Assembly: GCA_047967505.1 (NCBI GenBank) | Contig: CM106538.1 | Direction: 5' to 3' (one strand) | Length of the DNA: 64,000 nt | Source: Dipteris shenzhenensis | Taxonomy: Eukaryota; Polypodiophyta; Polypodiopsida; Gleicheniales | Part shown: piece after piece, positions 22,740 through 33,668 of the stretch | Layout of the letters: every line of letters begins with the position of its first letter | How positions within the stretch are numbered: the stretch's first letter is position 1 | The notes under the pieces: model-generated | Seen by the model: the letters and a program-made list of their open reading frames with translations, nothing else | What the model was told of the DNA's origin: nothing | Databases searched by the model: none | Made by a program: the position numbers and the translations under genes

Positions 22740-24230
22740 CAAGTAGCAGCAGCAAGCACCTAACCACTCCTCCACGCTCGCATCTCTGATCAATGTTGCA
22801 CATGCATCATGGGCCTCTTGTCACAACCTTGTGTTGAGGTCCTCCAGGCTCTTCAGCTGTGCACGTAGAGCAATAGTCTCCTTCTACAGCTCCAGCTCCA
22901 TTTGTGGTCTTTTGTGAATAATGTCTTGCATTTCTGTGTTGTGGGTCCATTATCTAGCATTGAATCTATCTCTCTTGAATCTTCCTCTCTAAAATCAAAT
23001 GCAGAGTGCCCTTGGGAATTATTTGATGTCACTTTATAATATTTGGGAATTGTAGACAACTTGTTTATTAAATTCAACCTGTTGCCAATGCCTCTTGAAT
23101 TTTGTGGTTGAACTATTTCTCCTTCACAATTAGATGTTATGCCATCCATATGATCCATGCTAGTAAGTACATTAGGACCATCACAAGTCTTAGATGTTCC
23201 TCCATCTCTGTCCTTCATTCCAATGATGACATCATGACCATGATCATTAATATCAACAATTCCAGTGAGCATGTTTGAGTCACTTGCAATACAAGACAAG
23301 TCTTCTATACCCGCAAGCATGTTTGAGTCGCTTGCAATACAAGAAAAGTCTTCTATACTAGTGAGCATGTTTGGGTTACTTGCAACACCAGACAAGTCCT
23401 CTATACCAATGAGCATGTTCGAGTCACTTGCAACACAAGACACGTCCTCTATACCAATGAGCATATTGGAGTCACTTGCAACCTCTCTTGCATCAACATC
23501 ATTTATTATAATATCCTCAACACCTGAAAGCATGCCGCTATGGTAGTCTTTAGAGCTTCCATGATTTCTTAATTTTGAGCCCGTTTGTGCAAGTATTTTC
23601 TTCTCATAATACTTTCTTGTATCTTCCACCACATTGAAGGAACTTTTTCTTGATAGGTAAATTTGATTTTAAGAAAGCTAACCCCCATTTGAAAATGTTA
23701 TGAACCTGAAGATGAGAGTATTAAGGACCTTTGGATGTGACATATTATCCATTGCATTTTGAATGGCCCCTTCACTAGTTAGCTTAATTACCTCCACCAT
23801 ACAAAGAAAATTCTGAACATAGCCCTTAAATATGCAGGAAATATTCCAAGTGCTAACACCTCTTGAGCAAGACAACATCTCAACTTTTTCCCCCTCAAAG
23901 AAAGTTCTCTTGATATCTTGAAAGTATATCTTAGGAACGATTTCATCTCGGTCCCAAAGAGTTCTATGTGCTTGCATATAAAAAATGTCACATTGTAAGA
24001 TATCCCCCAATGTTTCAAAGTCTCCATGTGGATATTTTAAATGCACCGCAGGACTTAGCACTTTGGTGATTATCACTACACATCTTCTCTCACCGCAAGG
24101 TTGAAAATGACACACATTCATAGGATCAAGACTATGTATTTGTCCAAAGCCTACGACTTCATTCTTCTCGTATAACACCACCTCTAAACCCTTTGTTAGG
24201 GTAAATACCTGTAACAATTTTAAAAATAAA
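22740..24230 (-). pseudogene. DUF8039-like plant protein remnant with 16-residue repeats
   Basis: Two minus-strand coding blocks. The first (about 24211-23720) follows a splice-acceptor-like TTGTTACAG and reads VFTLTKGLEVVLYEKNEVVG, then CHFQPCGERRCVVIITKVL and KYPHGDFETLGDILQC. This pattern (modified value, 'QPLG', 'P..TL.DA') resembles DUF8039, found in plant proteins often linked to transposons. It ends at a GT donor-like CAG/GTTCAT near 23714. The second block (23632-22853) begins VVEDTRKYYEKK and holds five in-frame 16-residue repeats. Its end continues in another frame as a coiled-coil-like segment (ETIALRAQLKSLEDLN) with two stops near 22900 and 22830. The function is unknown and the family match is from memory of the pattern, so it is moderate. 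Confidence 0.5.
23265..23504 (-). repeat. Five 48-bp coding repeats (16 residues each)
   Basis: Units start at 23265, 23313, 23361, 23409 and 23457. Each encodes a variant of SDSNMLIGIEDVSCVA on the minus strand. Period and frame are kept in all five. Confidence 0.9.
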
Positions 24231-24360
24231 GCATTAGCAACTGTAAAAAAGCCCAACAAATCTCACACTTGAAATCAAAATACAAAATATACTGATGTGT
24301 ACCCCAACCTAAACCGTGAACCCAAACCTAAACTCCAAACCCAAAATTCTAAATGTACCT

Positions 24361-24681
24361 CCAACCTGTTGCATATGCCACAGAATGGTGGGTGCAACCA
24401 CCATCTGTTGCACAAATCACCATAATTTAGTGATTTGTGCAACAGGTTGAGGTTACACCCACCAACTTGTTGCACATGCAACAGGCTCAGGGGGACTTGG
24501 GGTGCAATAGGATGGTGGGTGCAACCCCAATCTATTGCACAAATCACCAAACCCCAACCCCAACCTATTGCACAAATCACCAACCTATGATTTGTGTAAC
24601 CCCAACCTTGGGGGGTAACCCAACCTATTGCACATGCAATAGGTTGGTGGGTGCAACCCCAACCTGTTGCAGAAATCACCA
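24361..24681. repeat. Cluster of palindromic TTGCACATGCAA-type motifs
   Basis: Short inverted repeats such as CCTATTGCACATGCAATAGG (24624-24643) and CTTGTTGCACATGCAACAGG (24466-24485) alternate with half-sites TATTGCACAAATCACCAA and spacer GGTGGGTGCAACCCCAA. About eight full or half motifs in 320 bp. The same core recurs through 26050-27260. Confidence 0.8.
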
Positions 24682-24714
24682 AAAATGATAAGTAATTTAG
24701 GGTGCTAGGGTTTA

Positions 24715-25120
24715 CCAGAGTCTAGGGTTTAGAGATTATGTTTTAGGATCTAAGATATTAGAGTTTAGGATTTATAGCTTTGTATCTAAAGTTAAGAGTT
24801 TAGAATAGAGGAAGTAAGTTGTATGGTTTACAATTTACGATGTAGGGTTTAGGGTTTAGGATTTATGGCTTTGTATCTAAGGTTGAGTTTAGAATATAGA
24901 AAGTAAGTTGTATGGTTTATGATTTATAGTTTAGGGTTTAGGGTTTAGGATTTATAAATTTGTATCTAAGGTAGTTTAGAATAAAGGAAGTAAGTTGTAT
25001 GTATGATTTAGGGTTTAGAGTTTAGCATCTAAAGTAAAGAGTTTAGAATGTAGAATATAGGTTGAATGATTAAGAGTCTAGGTTCAAGGGTTTAGGTTTA
25101 GAATTTAGAATGTGGGGTCT
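24715..25120. repeat. Degenerate TTTAGGG-rich repeats with a ~90-bp period
   Basis: Many TTTAGGG, TTTAGAG and TTTAGGA units, the plant telomere motif and variants. A higher-order unit starting TTTAGGATTTAT recurs at 24764, 24855 and 24944 and includes TTGTATCTAA and AGGAAGTAAGTTGTATG. It is interstitial, not a chromosome end. Confidence 0.75.
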
Positions 25121-26040
25121 ACGGTTAAGGATAATTTCATAGAGTAAAAAATAAGTAAAATCTGCATTCTAAATCATGCCAAAGAATGGTTTGATACTTT
25201 GCAAAAGCCTTAAGTTTAACCTTTGTACAAAGTATCATGCCCATCGAAAATAAGTACATAGGCTAAGAAGCACATTCTCGACACTCTTGCATGTCATATG
25301 CATGCTAAGAAACGAGAAAGATGAATTTCAAGCCATATACTAAATGATATCATTTGGGTATGATAATTTAAAGACTCAATCCTACACTAACGTAGTGTAA
25401 ATCTTATCCAAAGTATCATTATATCCATTGGAGATGGACACATAGTCTAAAAGCAAACTGAGTCCGCAATGTTTGAACACTCATGCATGATCCATGGTAC
25501 GAAACAAAAAAGTACACATTCCAAACAACTCAAATGATATCCTATGGGTATGAAACTCTGCACAAGCCTTAAACTAAGAAAATCTAAGGGCTCTGTATAT
25601 ACCAATTAATTTCTGATGTACTTGTATTCTTCAATTGTTTGTAAGAATATTGTTTTATTTGCTAATTAATTTTTAAATATGTTAAATTTTTATTGGACTA
25701 TTGTTCTTATTTTATATCAATAATATAAAATTTAAATTAGTTAGTTTAATATATCTCTAATGTATATGTTAATTATTTTTTATTTAATTAATAGTTATAA
25801 TTACTTTTCTATTTTATATAAATAATAATAGTTTTTAAAAATAATATCTTATAATATATCATATTTATATAATAGTATAAACTATACTATGTTTTAATAT
25901 ATTTTAAATTGAATTTTAATATATTATTATATTACATTGTAAATAACATATTTTAATATAATTTTTAATATATTAGATTATAGATAAATAATATTATTGG
26001 TAAAGAGTTTTTAAAATCTAAATTAAAAAAGCATTTCCAA
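25120..26040. other. Gene-free, strongly AT-rich DNA
   Basis: No coding signal. From about 25600 it is mostly A/T with TATAAT-like runs, no clear repeat unit. Confidence 0.55.
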
Positions 26041-26049
26041 AGTTGTTTA

Positions 26050-26480
26050 GGGGACGCAATAGGTTAGGGAGTTTTTAAAAAATATTGTAAATTTTGAAAA
26101 AGCCCAAAGGATTGGAGTTGTTGCGTATGCAATAGCTTGGGAGATTTTTTTGGGAAATTCAAAGGATTGGAATTGTTGCATATGCAATTGCTTGGGAAAG
26201 TTTTTTGGGAAATTATTTAAAAGAGAAAAGGAGTTGTTGCGTATGCAATAGGTTAATAGAATTTTTTAAGTTTGCAAAGGTTTTTTAGAGATCTTGATAG
26301 GTTTTGGAAACTAAAAGTAAAGAAACTTTTGGAAGGTATTGCTCATGCAATAAATTGAAAGAGATACAAAAAGTTTTTAAAAAATTCAAAATTCAAAAAA
26401 TTTGATAGGTAGGTTGGAAAGCTCTTCACCTGTTGCATGATTTGAAAAAATTTGTTGATTCGTGCAACAGGTTGAGATGA
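26050..26480. repeat. Dispersed TTGCGTATGCAATAG motifs in AT-rich DNA
   Basis: The palindromic core TTGCGTATGCAA or TTGCATATGCAA followed by TAGGTT/TAGCTT occurs near 26121, 26177, 26236, 26338 and as half-sites near 26057, 26430 and 26463. Each is followed by TTGGGAAAGTTTTTTGGGAAA-like sequence, suggesting an old tandem repeat of about 55-60 bp. Confidence 0.7.
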
Positions 26481-26828
26481 AGAGAGAACCAAGAAAAATG
26501 AAGAATGAGCTTGGAATGAAAGAGTGGCTTATACTTATGCTAAAAAGCCTAAAAAAGCTACCCTAACCCTAATTATAACCCACTTGCACATAAAATCTCA
26601 ACCTTCCTCATTTTCTCAGTCTCCCTCCTTTTTTCAAACCCTCCTCCCTCCATCGGACTCCTCCTCTCCTCTTGAGGTATTCCCTCTCCTCCCTCCTCTC
26701 CTCCTCCACTCCTCTTCCACTCTCCCTCTCCCTCTCCCTCTCTCCTCCACTCGGCCACTGCGGTCTCTGTCGACGACACAACTCTCTGCTGGCATTAGGC
26801 AGTGTTCAAGGGGGTTAAAGGGGTAAAG

Positions 26829-27300
26829 GGGGGTCATTAGCCCTCCCCCCAACCTATTTTGCATGCAACAGGCTAGCCTATGGGCCGACCTATTGCGTAC
26901 ACAATAGCTAGAGGGGAGGGCTAATTCCCTCCTGTTGCACATGCAATAGGTTGGTGGGGGGGGGCAGGGGGGCTAATGCCCTCCCTTAGCTTAAAGGGGG
27001 GGCATTAGCCCTCCCCCAAACCCGTTGTGTGCGCAATAGGTGGGGGGGAGGGCTAACGCCCTCCCTTTATTAAAGTGAGGGCATTAGCCCTCCTTTACCT
27101 TAAAGGGGTTAAAGGGGGGGCCTTAGTCCTCCCCCCCACCTGTTGCGCTAAGGCCCTACCTTTATTAAAGTGAGGGAATTAGCCCTCCTTTACCTTAAAG
27201 GGGTTAAAGGGGGGGCATTAGCCCTCCCCCAAACCTGTTGCGCATGCAACAGGTGGGGGGGAGGGCTAAGGCCCTCTCTTTACTAAAGTGAGGGCATTAT
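26829..27300. repeat. Tandem array of GC-rich palindromes (hairpins)
   Basis: Repeated units with long inverted arms, GGGCATTAGCCCTCCCCC on the left and GGGGGGAGGGCTAAGGCCC on the right, around a centre TGTTGCGCATGCAACA (best example 27213-27273). Units lie near 26829, 26915, 27000, 27110 and 27213. The spacer CCCTTTATTAAAGTGAGGGC is itself a smaller inverted repeat. The last unit is cut at 27301 by the LTR of Copia-B2. Confidence 0.8.
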
Positions 27301-27301
27301 A

Positions 27302-27656
27302 TGTGAAGAGAGTGGGAGAGAAGGAAGGAGTCTCACTTGCAACTTTCTCACATACACAATGGGGGAATATACACAAAGGTGGAGGCTGAAAACAAATTTC
27401 CTCTTCTTAGTTGTGAAGGCCAAAAAAACTCTAAGTACAAAAGAATAGGTGAACCCTATATGTGGGTCTCAAACCAAACTCAGCTAACTAAGGTGGCATA
27501 CTAACTGAGCCACTAACTAGAGTACATAAAGATAGCTATCATCCAGCTATTATTCATGGGCAGTGTACCAACTGCATCTGTAGCTAACAAGTGGGTGACA
27601 TAAATGCACAACGGTCACCCTGGCATATCTCACGAGTGGAGCTCGATATCTCAACA
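27302..27656 (-). repeat. 3' LTR of Copia-B2
   Basis: Minus strand TGTTGAGATATCGAG to TTCACA. The polypurine tract (minus GAGGTCGAGGGGGAG, 27657-27671) adjoins it. Confidence 0.9.
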
Positions 27657-27669
27657 CTCCCCCTCGACC

Positions 27670-29750
27670 TCAATCCCAATTCTTGCATAGCAGGTCTCTA
27701 AACTTTTGCAGCTTCTCTGCACCCAATGCCTTCGTGAATATGTCAGCTACCTGATCCTCTGTGCTGACATAATCTAGATCAATAAAACCTACTAGAACCT
27801 TCTCCCGCACATAGTGATAATGCACCTCAATGCGCTTTGTTCTAGCATGATAGACAGTGTTATTTGCCAAGTGTATACTGCTCTTGTTGTCACAATAAAT
27901 GACAACTGGCCCATCTGTAGACTGATGCATATCATAAAGTAGCTTATGCAACCAAGCTACCTCACATGCAGCCATTGCTGCACCCTTATACTCATCCTCT
28001 ATGCTCAACAAGGAAACTGTAGGCTGTTTCTTGCTGCTCCAAGTGACTACAGCACTCCCAAAAGAGAACATATATCCACTTGTAGATCGTCTATCAAAAA
28101 TACTACTATCCCAATTAGCATCAGTGTATCCATGCGACTGTATCTGAACCCCAGTCTCATAAAATAGTCCATACTGCAATGTGGACTTCACATACCTTAG
28201 TATGCATCTAGCTGCATCCAAATGTAGTTTCCTTGGAGCATGCATAAACTGACTTACCAACCCAACAACATAGCTCAAATCTGGTCTGGTAATAGTCATA
28301 TAAATCAAACTTCCTACTATGCATATGTACATAGTAGGGTCTTCCAGAAGCTCACTTGCATCTGCACTCAACTTCACATTCTGCTCCAAAGGAACTGAAA
28401 TAGGCTTACAACCTGTCATCCCATATTTGGATAGCATTTCCAATCCATACTGGCTCTGTAAGAGCCATATCCCACTTGTGATCTAATCACCTCAATGCCC
28501 AAGAAGTAATGCATCTCTCCCAAATCCTTCATCTCAAACTTCTGCTTCAATAGTATTTTCATATGAAGGATATCTTCATCACTATCACATGTGATGATCA
28601 AATCATCAACATAAATGACAAGCAGCATAATGCCTTTCTTTGTTTTTCTCACATAAAGTGAGAAATCTGCCTTGGAAATCTAAAAGCCAATAGTGACAAG
28701 ATACTGTCCTATTTTGTCAGACCATGCTCTGGGTGCTTGCTTCAAGCCATACAAGACTTTCTTCAACCTGCAAACAAACTCAGGATGAACAGCATGAACA
28801 TAACCTGGTGGCTTCTCCATATAGACCTCTTCTTGCAAATCACCATGCAAAAAAGCATTCTTTACATCCATTTGATGTAAAGACCATCCCTTTGATGCAG
28901 CCATAGCAATGACTGCTCTTACAATTGCCATCCTTGCAACGGAACTGAATGTTTCCTCATAATCAATGCCATATGTCTATGCATACCCCTTGACAACTAA
29001 TCTTGCCTTGTATCTATTCACAGAACCATCTGCATTGTGCTTCACCTTATAAACCCACTTGCAGCCAATTGCATTCTTGTCTTTAGGAAAAGGCACCGAT
29101 TCCCATGTAGCATTTGCTCTCAAGGCATCCATTTCTTCATCCATGGCTTTCTCCCATTTTTATTTTCCCATGGCTTGCTCAAAAGAAGTGGGTTCTGGTT
29201 CATGTATCACTTTGACCATATAGGCATAGTGAATGGCTGTAAATCCATCATATTTCAGCTATCCATAGGATACCTAGTCTGGTAGACGTGCACAAAATAG
29301 GTTCACTACCAGGTGCTCTCAAAACATCCCTTGTCTTCCTTACTCCAGGTGTAACAATAGAAGGAATACCCAACTCATCATCAAGGCTCTGTTCTGAGCC
29401 ACTGGATTCACCATCCACATAAGAGTGACCTGCATTCACATCAACCATGGGTTGATCTACTTTCTCTTTTCCTTTTTGTGATACTTGCATACCAGTATAT
29501 GCATTGCTTTGAGGAGATCCTCCTGATCTCAATCTGCCTGTCCATGGCAAAGTATGTGAACCATTGCTAGAGGACACTACAGGTACACTAATATTTTGTG
29601 ATTGCTGCTATGAATTCTATGCAGAATTACCATTTTGTGAATCTACATCATCAATCACATTTACTGGTTTATAGCAGTTGCTCATCTCATAAAAAACATC
29701 TCTACTCACTGTAAGCTTACGAGTAGAAGGGTTATAGAATCTATACCCTT
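27670..29750 (-). pseudogene. Copia-B2 pol remnant (integrase end, RT, RNase H)
   Basis: Polyprotein fragment in the order integrase tail (KGYRFYNPSTRK near 29740), linker (GKEKVDQPMVDVNAGHSYVD), RT start, [18 protein letters not shown] (near 28850), LYGLKQAPRAW (near 28740), YVDDLIITC (near 28600) and a long open RNase H block 28443-27670 (TSGYMFSFGSAVVTWSSKK; HARTKRIEVHYHYV). Frameshifts and stops near 29590, 29260, 28975, 28680 and 28480. The RNase H part is better preserved than in B1. Confidence 0.9.
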
Positions 29751-29756
29751 TCTACT

Positions 29757-30344
29757 GCTCTGGTATACGTACGGGAGGGAGGGAGGCGAGGTCACACGAG
29801 AGAAATGAATGGGGAGTAGGAGTATAGAGGATTAATACGGACTGTGAAGGTGGCTAATCGCAGAGAGCAGGAATAGCGCATATTGACTAGGAGCAGCGAG
29901 CAAGGCATACAATCGCAGTAGTAAGCAAGGCATACAGTTGCAGGAGCAGCGAGCAGTGGGATTGGACTAGGAGTAAGCTTAGTCAGTGGGTTAAGAGGAG
30001 GGTAGTCTAGGCATTTTATAGGCACATTAGTCAGGTAATTGGGTACATTAGTCATGTAGTCAGGTAGATATGCACTAGTGTAGTTAGGTGTAAAAACAGC
30101 TATTCTCAGAAGGCGGGAAGGTAGGCAGTTTTAGGGGAGGGGGGGTTTAATAATGATTATAGAGAGGCGGGCCGAAACAACCTTTAAGCTAAGTGCTATT
30201 AGAAAAAAATGCGGTAGGTTGGGAGGGGGGGTGTGGGGTTTTGGATTTTTCTCTTCTATAGTAATTAATTAAGAGTAAAGGGTAGTTAAATGGAGACACG
30301 ATTCTTAATTAATTAAAAATAATATAGGAAAAACTTAATAAGGG
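29757..30344 (-). repeat. Alpha repeat, copy 1 (shortened)
   Basis: Starts GCTCTGGTATACGTACGGG at the Copia-B2 junction and is cut at AACTTAATAAGG, where it joins the RT gene directly. Copies 2-4 (33669, 35304, 40290) run about 370 bp further. Inside are short repeats of AAGCAAGGCATACAATCGCA. Confidence 0.85.
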
Positions 30345-32211
30345 GTTATTGCATGTCCTTTCTTGAGATGATCAAGGCACTTCACTATACTCTTATTATT
30401 GCAAAAGTTAAGATCATCTATGTACCTAAAAGAGTATAGAAAGTCTTCTGCTATATCCCATAAGTTGAGGCCCATAAGTCTTTTTATAAAAGCAATCTCA
30501 AATTTGAGAAGATATAAATTGCACCATGAAGGTGAACATGAATATCCCATGGGTATCCCAATAACTTGTTTAGCTATGTTATCACCAATTTTTATAAATG
30601 CATTAGTTAACACATAGAGATTAAGCTCTAGAAATTTTTCAAATGAAACCATGGGCTTTTTAATCTTAGTAAGCCCTAACTTGTAATTATGTGTTTTAAA
30701 ACATGAATAGCCTTTTTTACAAAGTAGGTCTAAGTGAAATTTCAAGGAAGACATCAAACTATCTTCCCCTTTATGTGGAATGGCTTCATAGCAAGTAGTA
30801 ATATCAAAGGTGTGCATGGAAAAAATGGATGAAGGGAGATTAATCAAGAAGGCAGAAGAACTATTGATCATCCAAAAGGTATTAATCTTCTTACGACAGA
30901 ATTTCCATCAATCACTATGTATGTCGGCAACCACTTCTTTTAGTTCATCAATCATGCTCGTAAGACTAGAATTAATAACCACAGTAATATGTGAAAAAAC
31001 ACATGCGTGAGGATTAGTAATCCATCGAAATTTCTTTTTGTGACATTTATAGTTACACATAAGATATGGTATTGTAAGAACATCTGTCACCCCTAATTCA
31101 AATGATTTTAGTCTTTGTTTAATACACATAGTAATGTTAACCTCATCCCAACAAGTTGTTTCAAATTCTATCACAGATATCTTGCCAATAGCTAGTAGTT
31201 GGCATAATCTTTTGCATATGAACGTAGGTGTTTGTCGTGATTTATCCAATCCTACTATAAACAAATGTGTGGTAAGGTATTGGACTTCATCCATTATACG
31301 TTCATCTTTATACCATGGTTGTGCAGCATTCCAATTCAGACATCGTTTATCAATAACTTTAAGACATATCATTCTAATCTTATCTTTATGATGGGTGCTG
31401 GGTATGATATTTAATATTTTGCATAACTCACCCCAAGCTCTAAATAATTCTTCAATCACAATTGGACTGGTCAAAGGTGTGGAGGCAAAATAAGGGGAGG
31501 GTAAAATTGAGGTCAACTGAGAGGAAATGTTTGCCTTACCAAACAGATATCTTGCATCGGTCAATTGCTTCAGAAGATAGACTACATAAAGTAATGAGGG
31601 AATCAAGGGTGAAGGGAACCCGGTGGTTAATAGTCTCAAAGGCCCAGAGTTTGTGAATGAGACCACTAGAATCCCCAACTCAAGTTGTCTAGGGGGAAGA
31701 AGAGGAATGAAGGAAGAAAACTTTGAAAGAGGGCTGTCAGAAGAATTTTCAGAGGGGGCAAAGTTTTGGGTTAGGCTTGCTAAGGCTTCTTTCTCAGCTG
31801 GATCAAGTCCATCAACATCAACCACAGGATTCAAGGGAATACAGGCAATTTGGGCAGGTAAGGGAATCAAGGGTAAGTTATTTACCAGTAAGATTTATTC
31901 ACAATGGCCGGGAGAGCCTTGTGCTAGAACTCTAAATCTTGCTCATCAGAAGTGTTGACGTCGATGAGCCACCGAAGAAATGAATCAAAGGCTGCATTGG
32001 CGGTGTGTGGATCCTTTCGAAAGGTGTTGAGTAATTGTAGCCAGTCATTAATAAAAGCAATACCAATAGCAAAAGGAGTGTCCTTTCTCTTTGCTTCTTC
32101 CTCAAATTTGATCAACTTTTGATGAAATCCACTGTTTGGAAAACATGCAAGTATAGTCTGAATGCCTTGGGCCGGAGGGGAACAAATGTCATCTTTGAAT
32201 CCAAGCCTCAA
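30335..32211 (-). pseudogene. Reverse transcriptase, left copy (Penelope-like or RVT class)
   Basis: Minus-strand gene for an RNA-dependent DNA polymerase. An N-terminal region of unknown fold (32211-31500; FVELGKND-type start seen only in the right copy) leads to a fingers-like segment (KCHKKKFRWITNPHACVF, near 31000-31060). The palm follows: motif A DITTCYEAIPH (D codon near 30803), motif B GIPMGYSCSPSWCNLYL (30545-30559 and on) and the catalytic YIDD (30413-30424, in FRYIDDLNF). 31870-30335 is one frame interrupted only by a TGA at 30910-30908. Upstream a TAG and a 1-bp deletion near 31890-31930 break the frame. The thumb is missing because the gene fuses to alpha at about 30345. The motif style (F-D-I..CY..IPH, GIPMG, RYIDD) differs clearly from copia/gypsy RTs. 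Confidence 0.75.
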
Positions 32212-32329
32212 TAAGAAATCATTCCACCAATCCTGTATATATGCAAAAAAGTTTTGAGTTATGCAAAAAAGAGTCGTTCTTGCCTAACTCCATAAATGTT
32301 TAAATGAGCAACGTGGCACATGGCATAGA

Positions 32330-33668
32330 AAATGTGGTAGTCCAACCAAGGATTACCAACATAACCCATGGTTAACTTGGCCAAATGTTAACAAGGTTCG
32401 GGTATGTGTGTGTTAAAAAAAAAGAAACCTCTAAACAACAGAGCACACGATGCTCAGAAAAAGGTGGAAAAAACTTTATTTTCAAAAATATTTGACTTAT
32501 GGATACTAATAAATACAAAGTGTTGCATCCATCCAGTAATCTCCACTCTGAGGTTGGGGTCCACTTACCTGCTGCCACCATCCAAACAAAACAATGTGTT
32601 AGAACATCATACTTTCATTGAGGGAAAACAGGTAATGTCTGTAAACCCCAGCTTGCTATCGCTTATACCAAAGAGCAAGATACCTACCAGGATTCTGAAA
32701 TGAAAACATATTATCAACAAATTATAAAGTATAAGAAGGGGGATCCTGCATCTTTACACGAGATGATTAGCTTCCTCTCTTTAGAAGGAGGAACAGGGGG
32801 GGCATCTCATCATATTACTAAAACATATTTAATAAAAAATGATTTGAAAAAGAATACCTCGATACTAGGAGGAACATATATCTAATATATGAAAAATAGA
32901 TTAAGCAAAGATATGATTGCATTAGTAAATAGTATTTAAGATACTCGGCCAAAATCAACCTTTGAAAAAATTTCCTATGGTACTTTGAATAAATCCTTTC
33001 ATAGGCCCTAAAACGAAATAGAAAAGATTAAATTGAAAAGAAGAATCTCTAACGCTAATAATAATTAACGTAAATTGGGCTAAAGTCTACGGTAATTATT
33101 GTTATTATGGTCTATTGAGCCATGGGGTGTACTCCAAGGCCACTATGTCCATGAAAACAAACTTTTTCCATAGAAGCGAGGTAGAGAATAAGGAATAACC
33201 ATGATATTTTTAATCACTAAGCTCAGGTCTATACTTTTTAATATTTCAAACGAATGAAAATTATCTATCTTAAGAGAACTATTAACTTCAAAAAAAACAA
33301 CAGGGGGGAGAAAAGAAAAGAAACAAGAGAGGGGGGTAAAAAGGATTTTAAAAAAGGCTTTTTTTCCGAGGTATAGAGGGGGGAATGAAATTAAAGAATG
33401 GGATAGGGGGGGAGGGGGGGTAAGCACTGCCGGTGGACTAGGGAGCAAAGGGTGGAAGAGGAGAGGGGGTAATATGTAGGCATAACCAGAAATTAGAAGG
33501 TGGTCAAAGCAATAGTTAAAAGGATACCTGAGTATCCATGTGGGCTGACCCCGACAGTTGAGGCACAGTTGTAATCAATGGGCAATCTTAGTCAATCGAG
33601 AGTCATGAGTAGTGGATTGCAGTGGGAATTCATGGGCCACGAGCAGTCGTAGGCCACTCGTGGTTATG
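32330..33668 (-). repeat. Gamma region, left copy
   Basis: Sequence between the RT start and the second alpha, repeated at 38946-40289 with high similarity. Probably the 5' part of the element or spacer. No convincing minus-strand gene. A short plus-strand frame at 32700-32885 (MKTYYQQIIKYKKGDPASL...) is present in both copies but all differences I noticed change residues, so it is unlikely to be a maintained gene. Confidence 0.7.

Larger units (their letters stand above)
27302..29756 (-). mobile_element. Copia-B copy B2, 3' part
   Basis: Minus-strand 3' half: LTR 27302-27656, polypurine tract, RNase H, RT and the end of integrase. Its 5' half is missing: at 29756/29757 the sequence changes to the alpha repeat of the RT element. 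Its outer LTR end lies in the palindrome array. Confidence 0.9.

Noticed and set aside
25600-26040. AT-rich tract as a replication origin or matrix attachment region
   Set aside because: Nothing beyond base composition supports it.
26524-26942. Ser/Pro/Leu-rich and Glu/Gly-rich frames
   Set aside because: CT-rich low-complexity DNA read in different frames.
24361-27300. CRISPR-like array
   Set aside because: Motifs are palindromes at irregular spacing in a eukaryotic context, with no uniform spacers or cas genes.
31920-31970. CTGATGAG on the minus strand as a possible hammerhead ribozyme, known from Penelope-like terminal repeats
   Set aside because: It lies in the RT coding region (NTSDEQDLEF) and lacks the required GAAA partner and stems. 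I found no hammerhead core in the alpha repeats either.
32700-32885. Plus-strand small gene conserved in both gamma copies (also 39333-39533)
   Set aside because: Conservation is explained by recent duplication of the whole unit; the residue differences seen are all non-synonymous and the ends differ.
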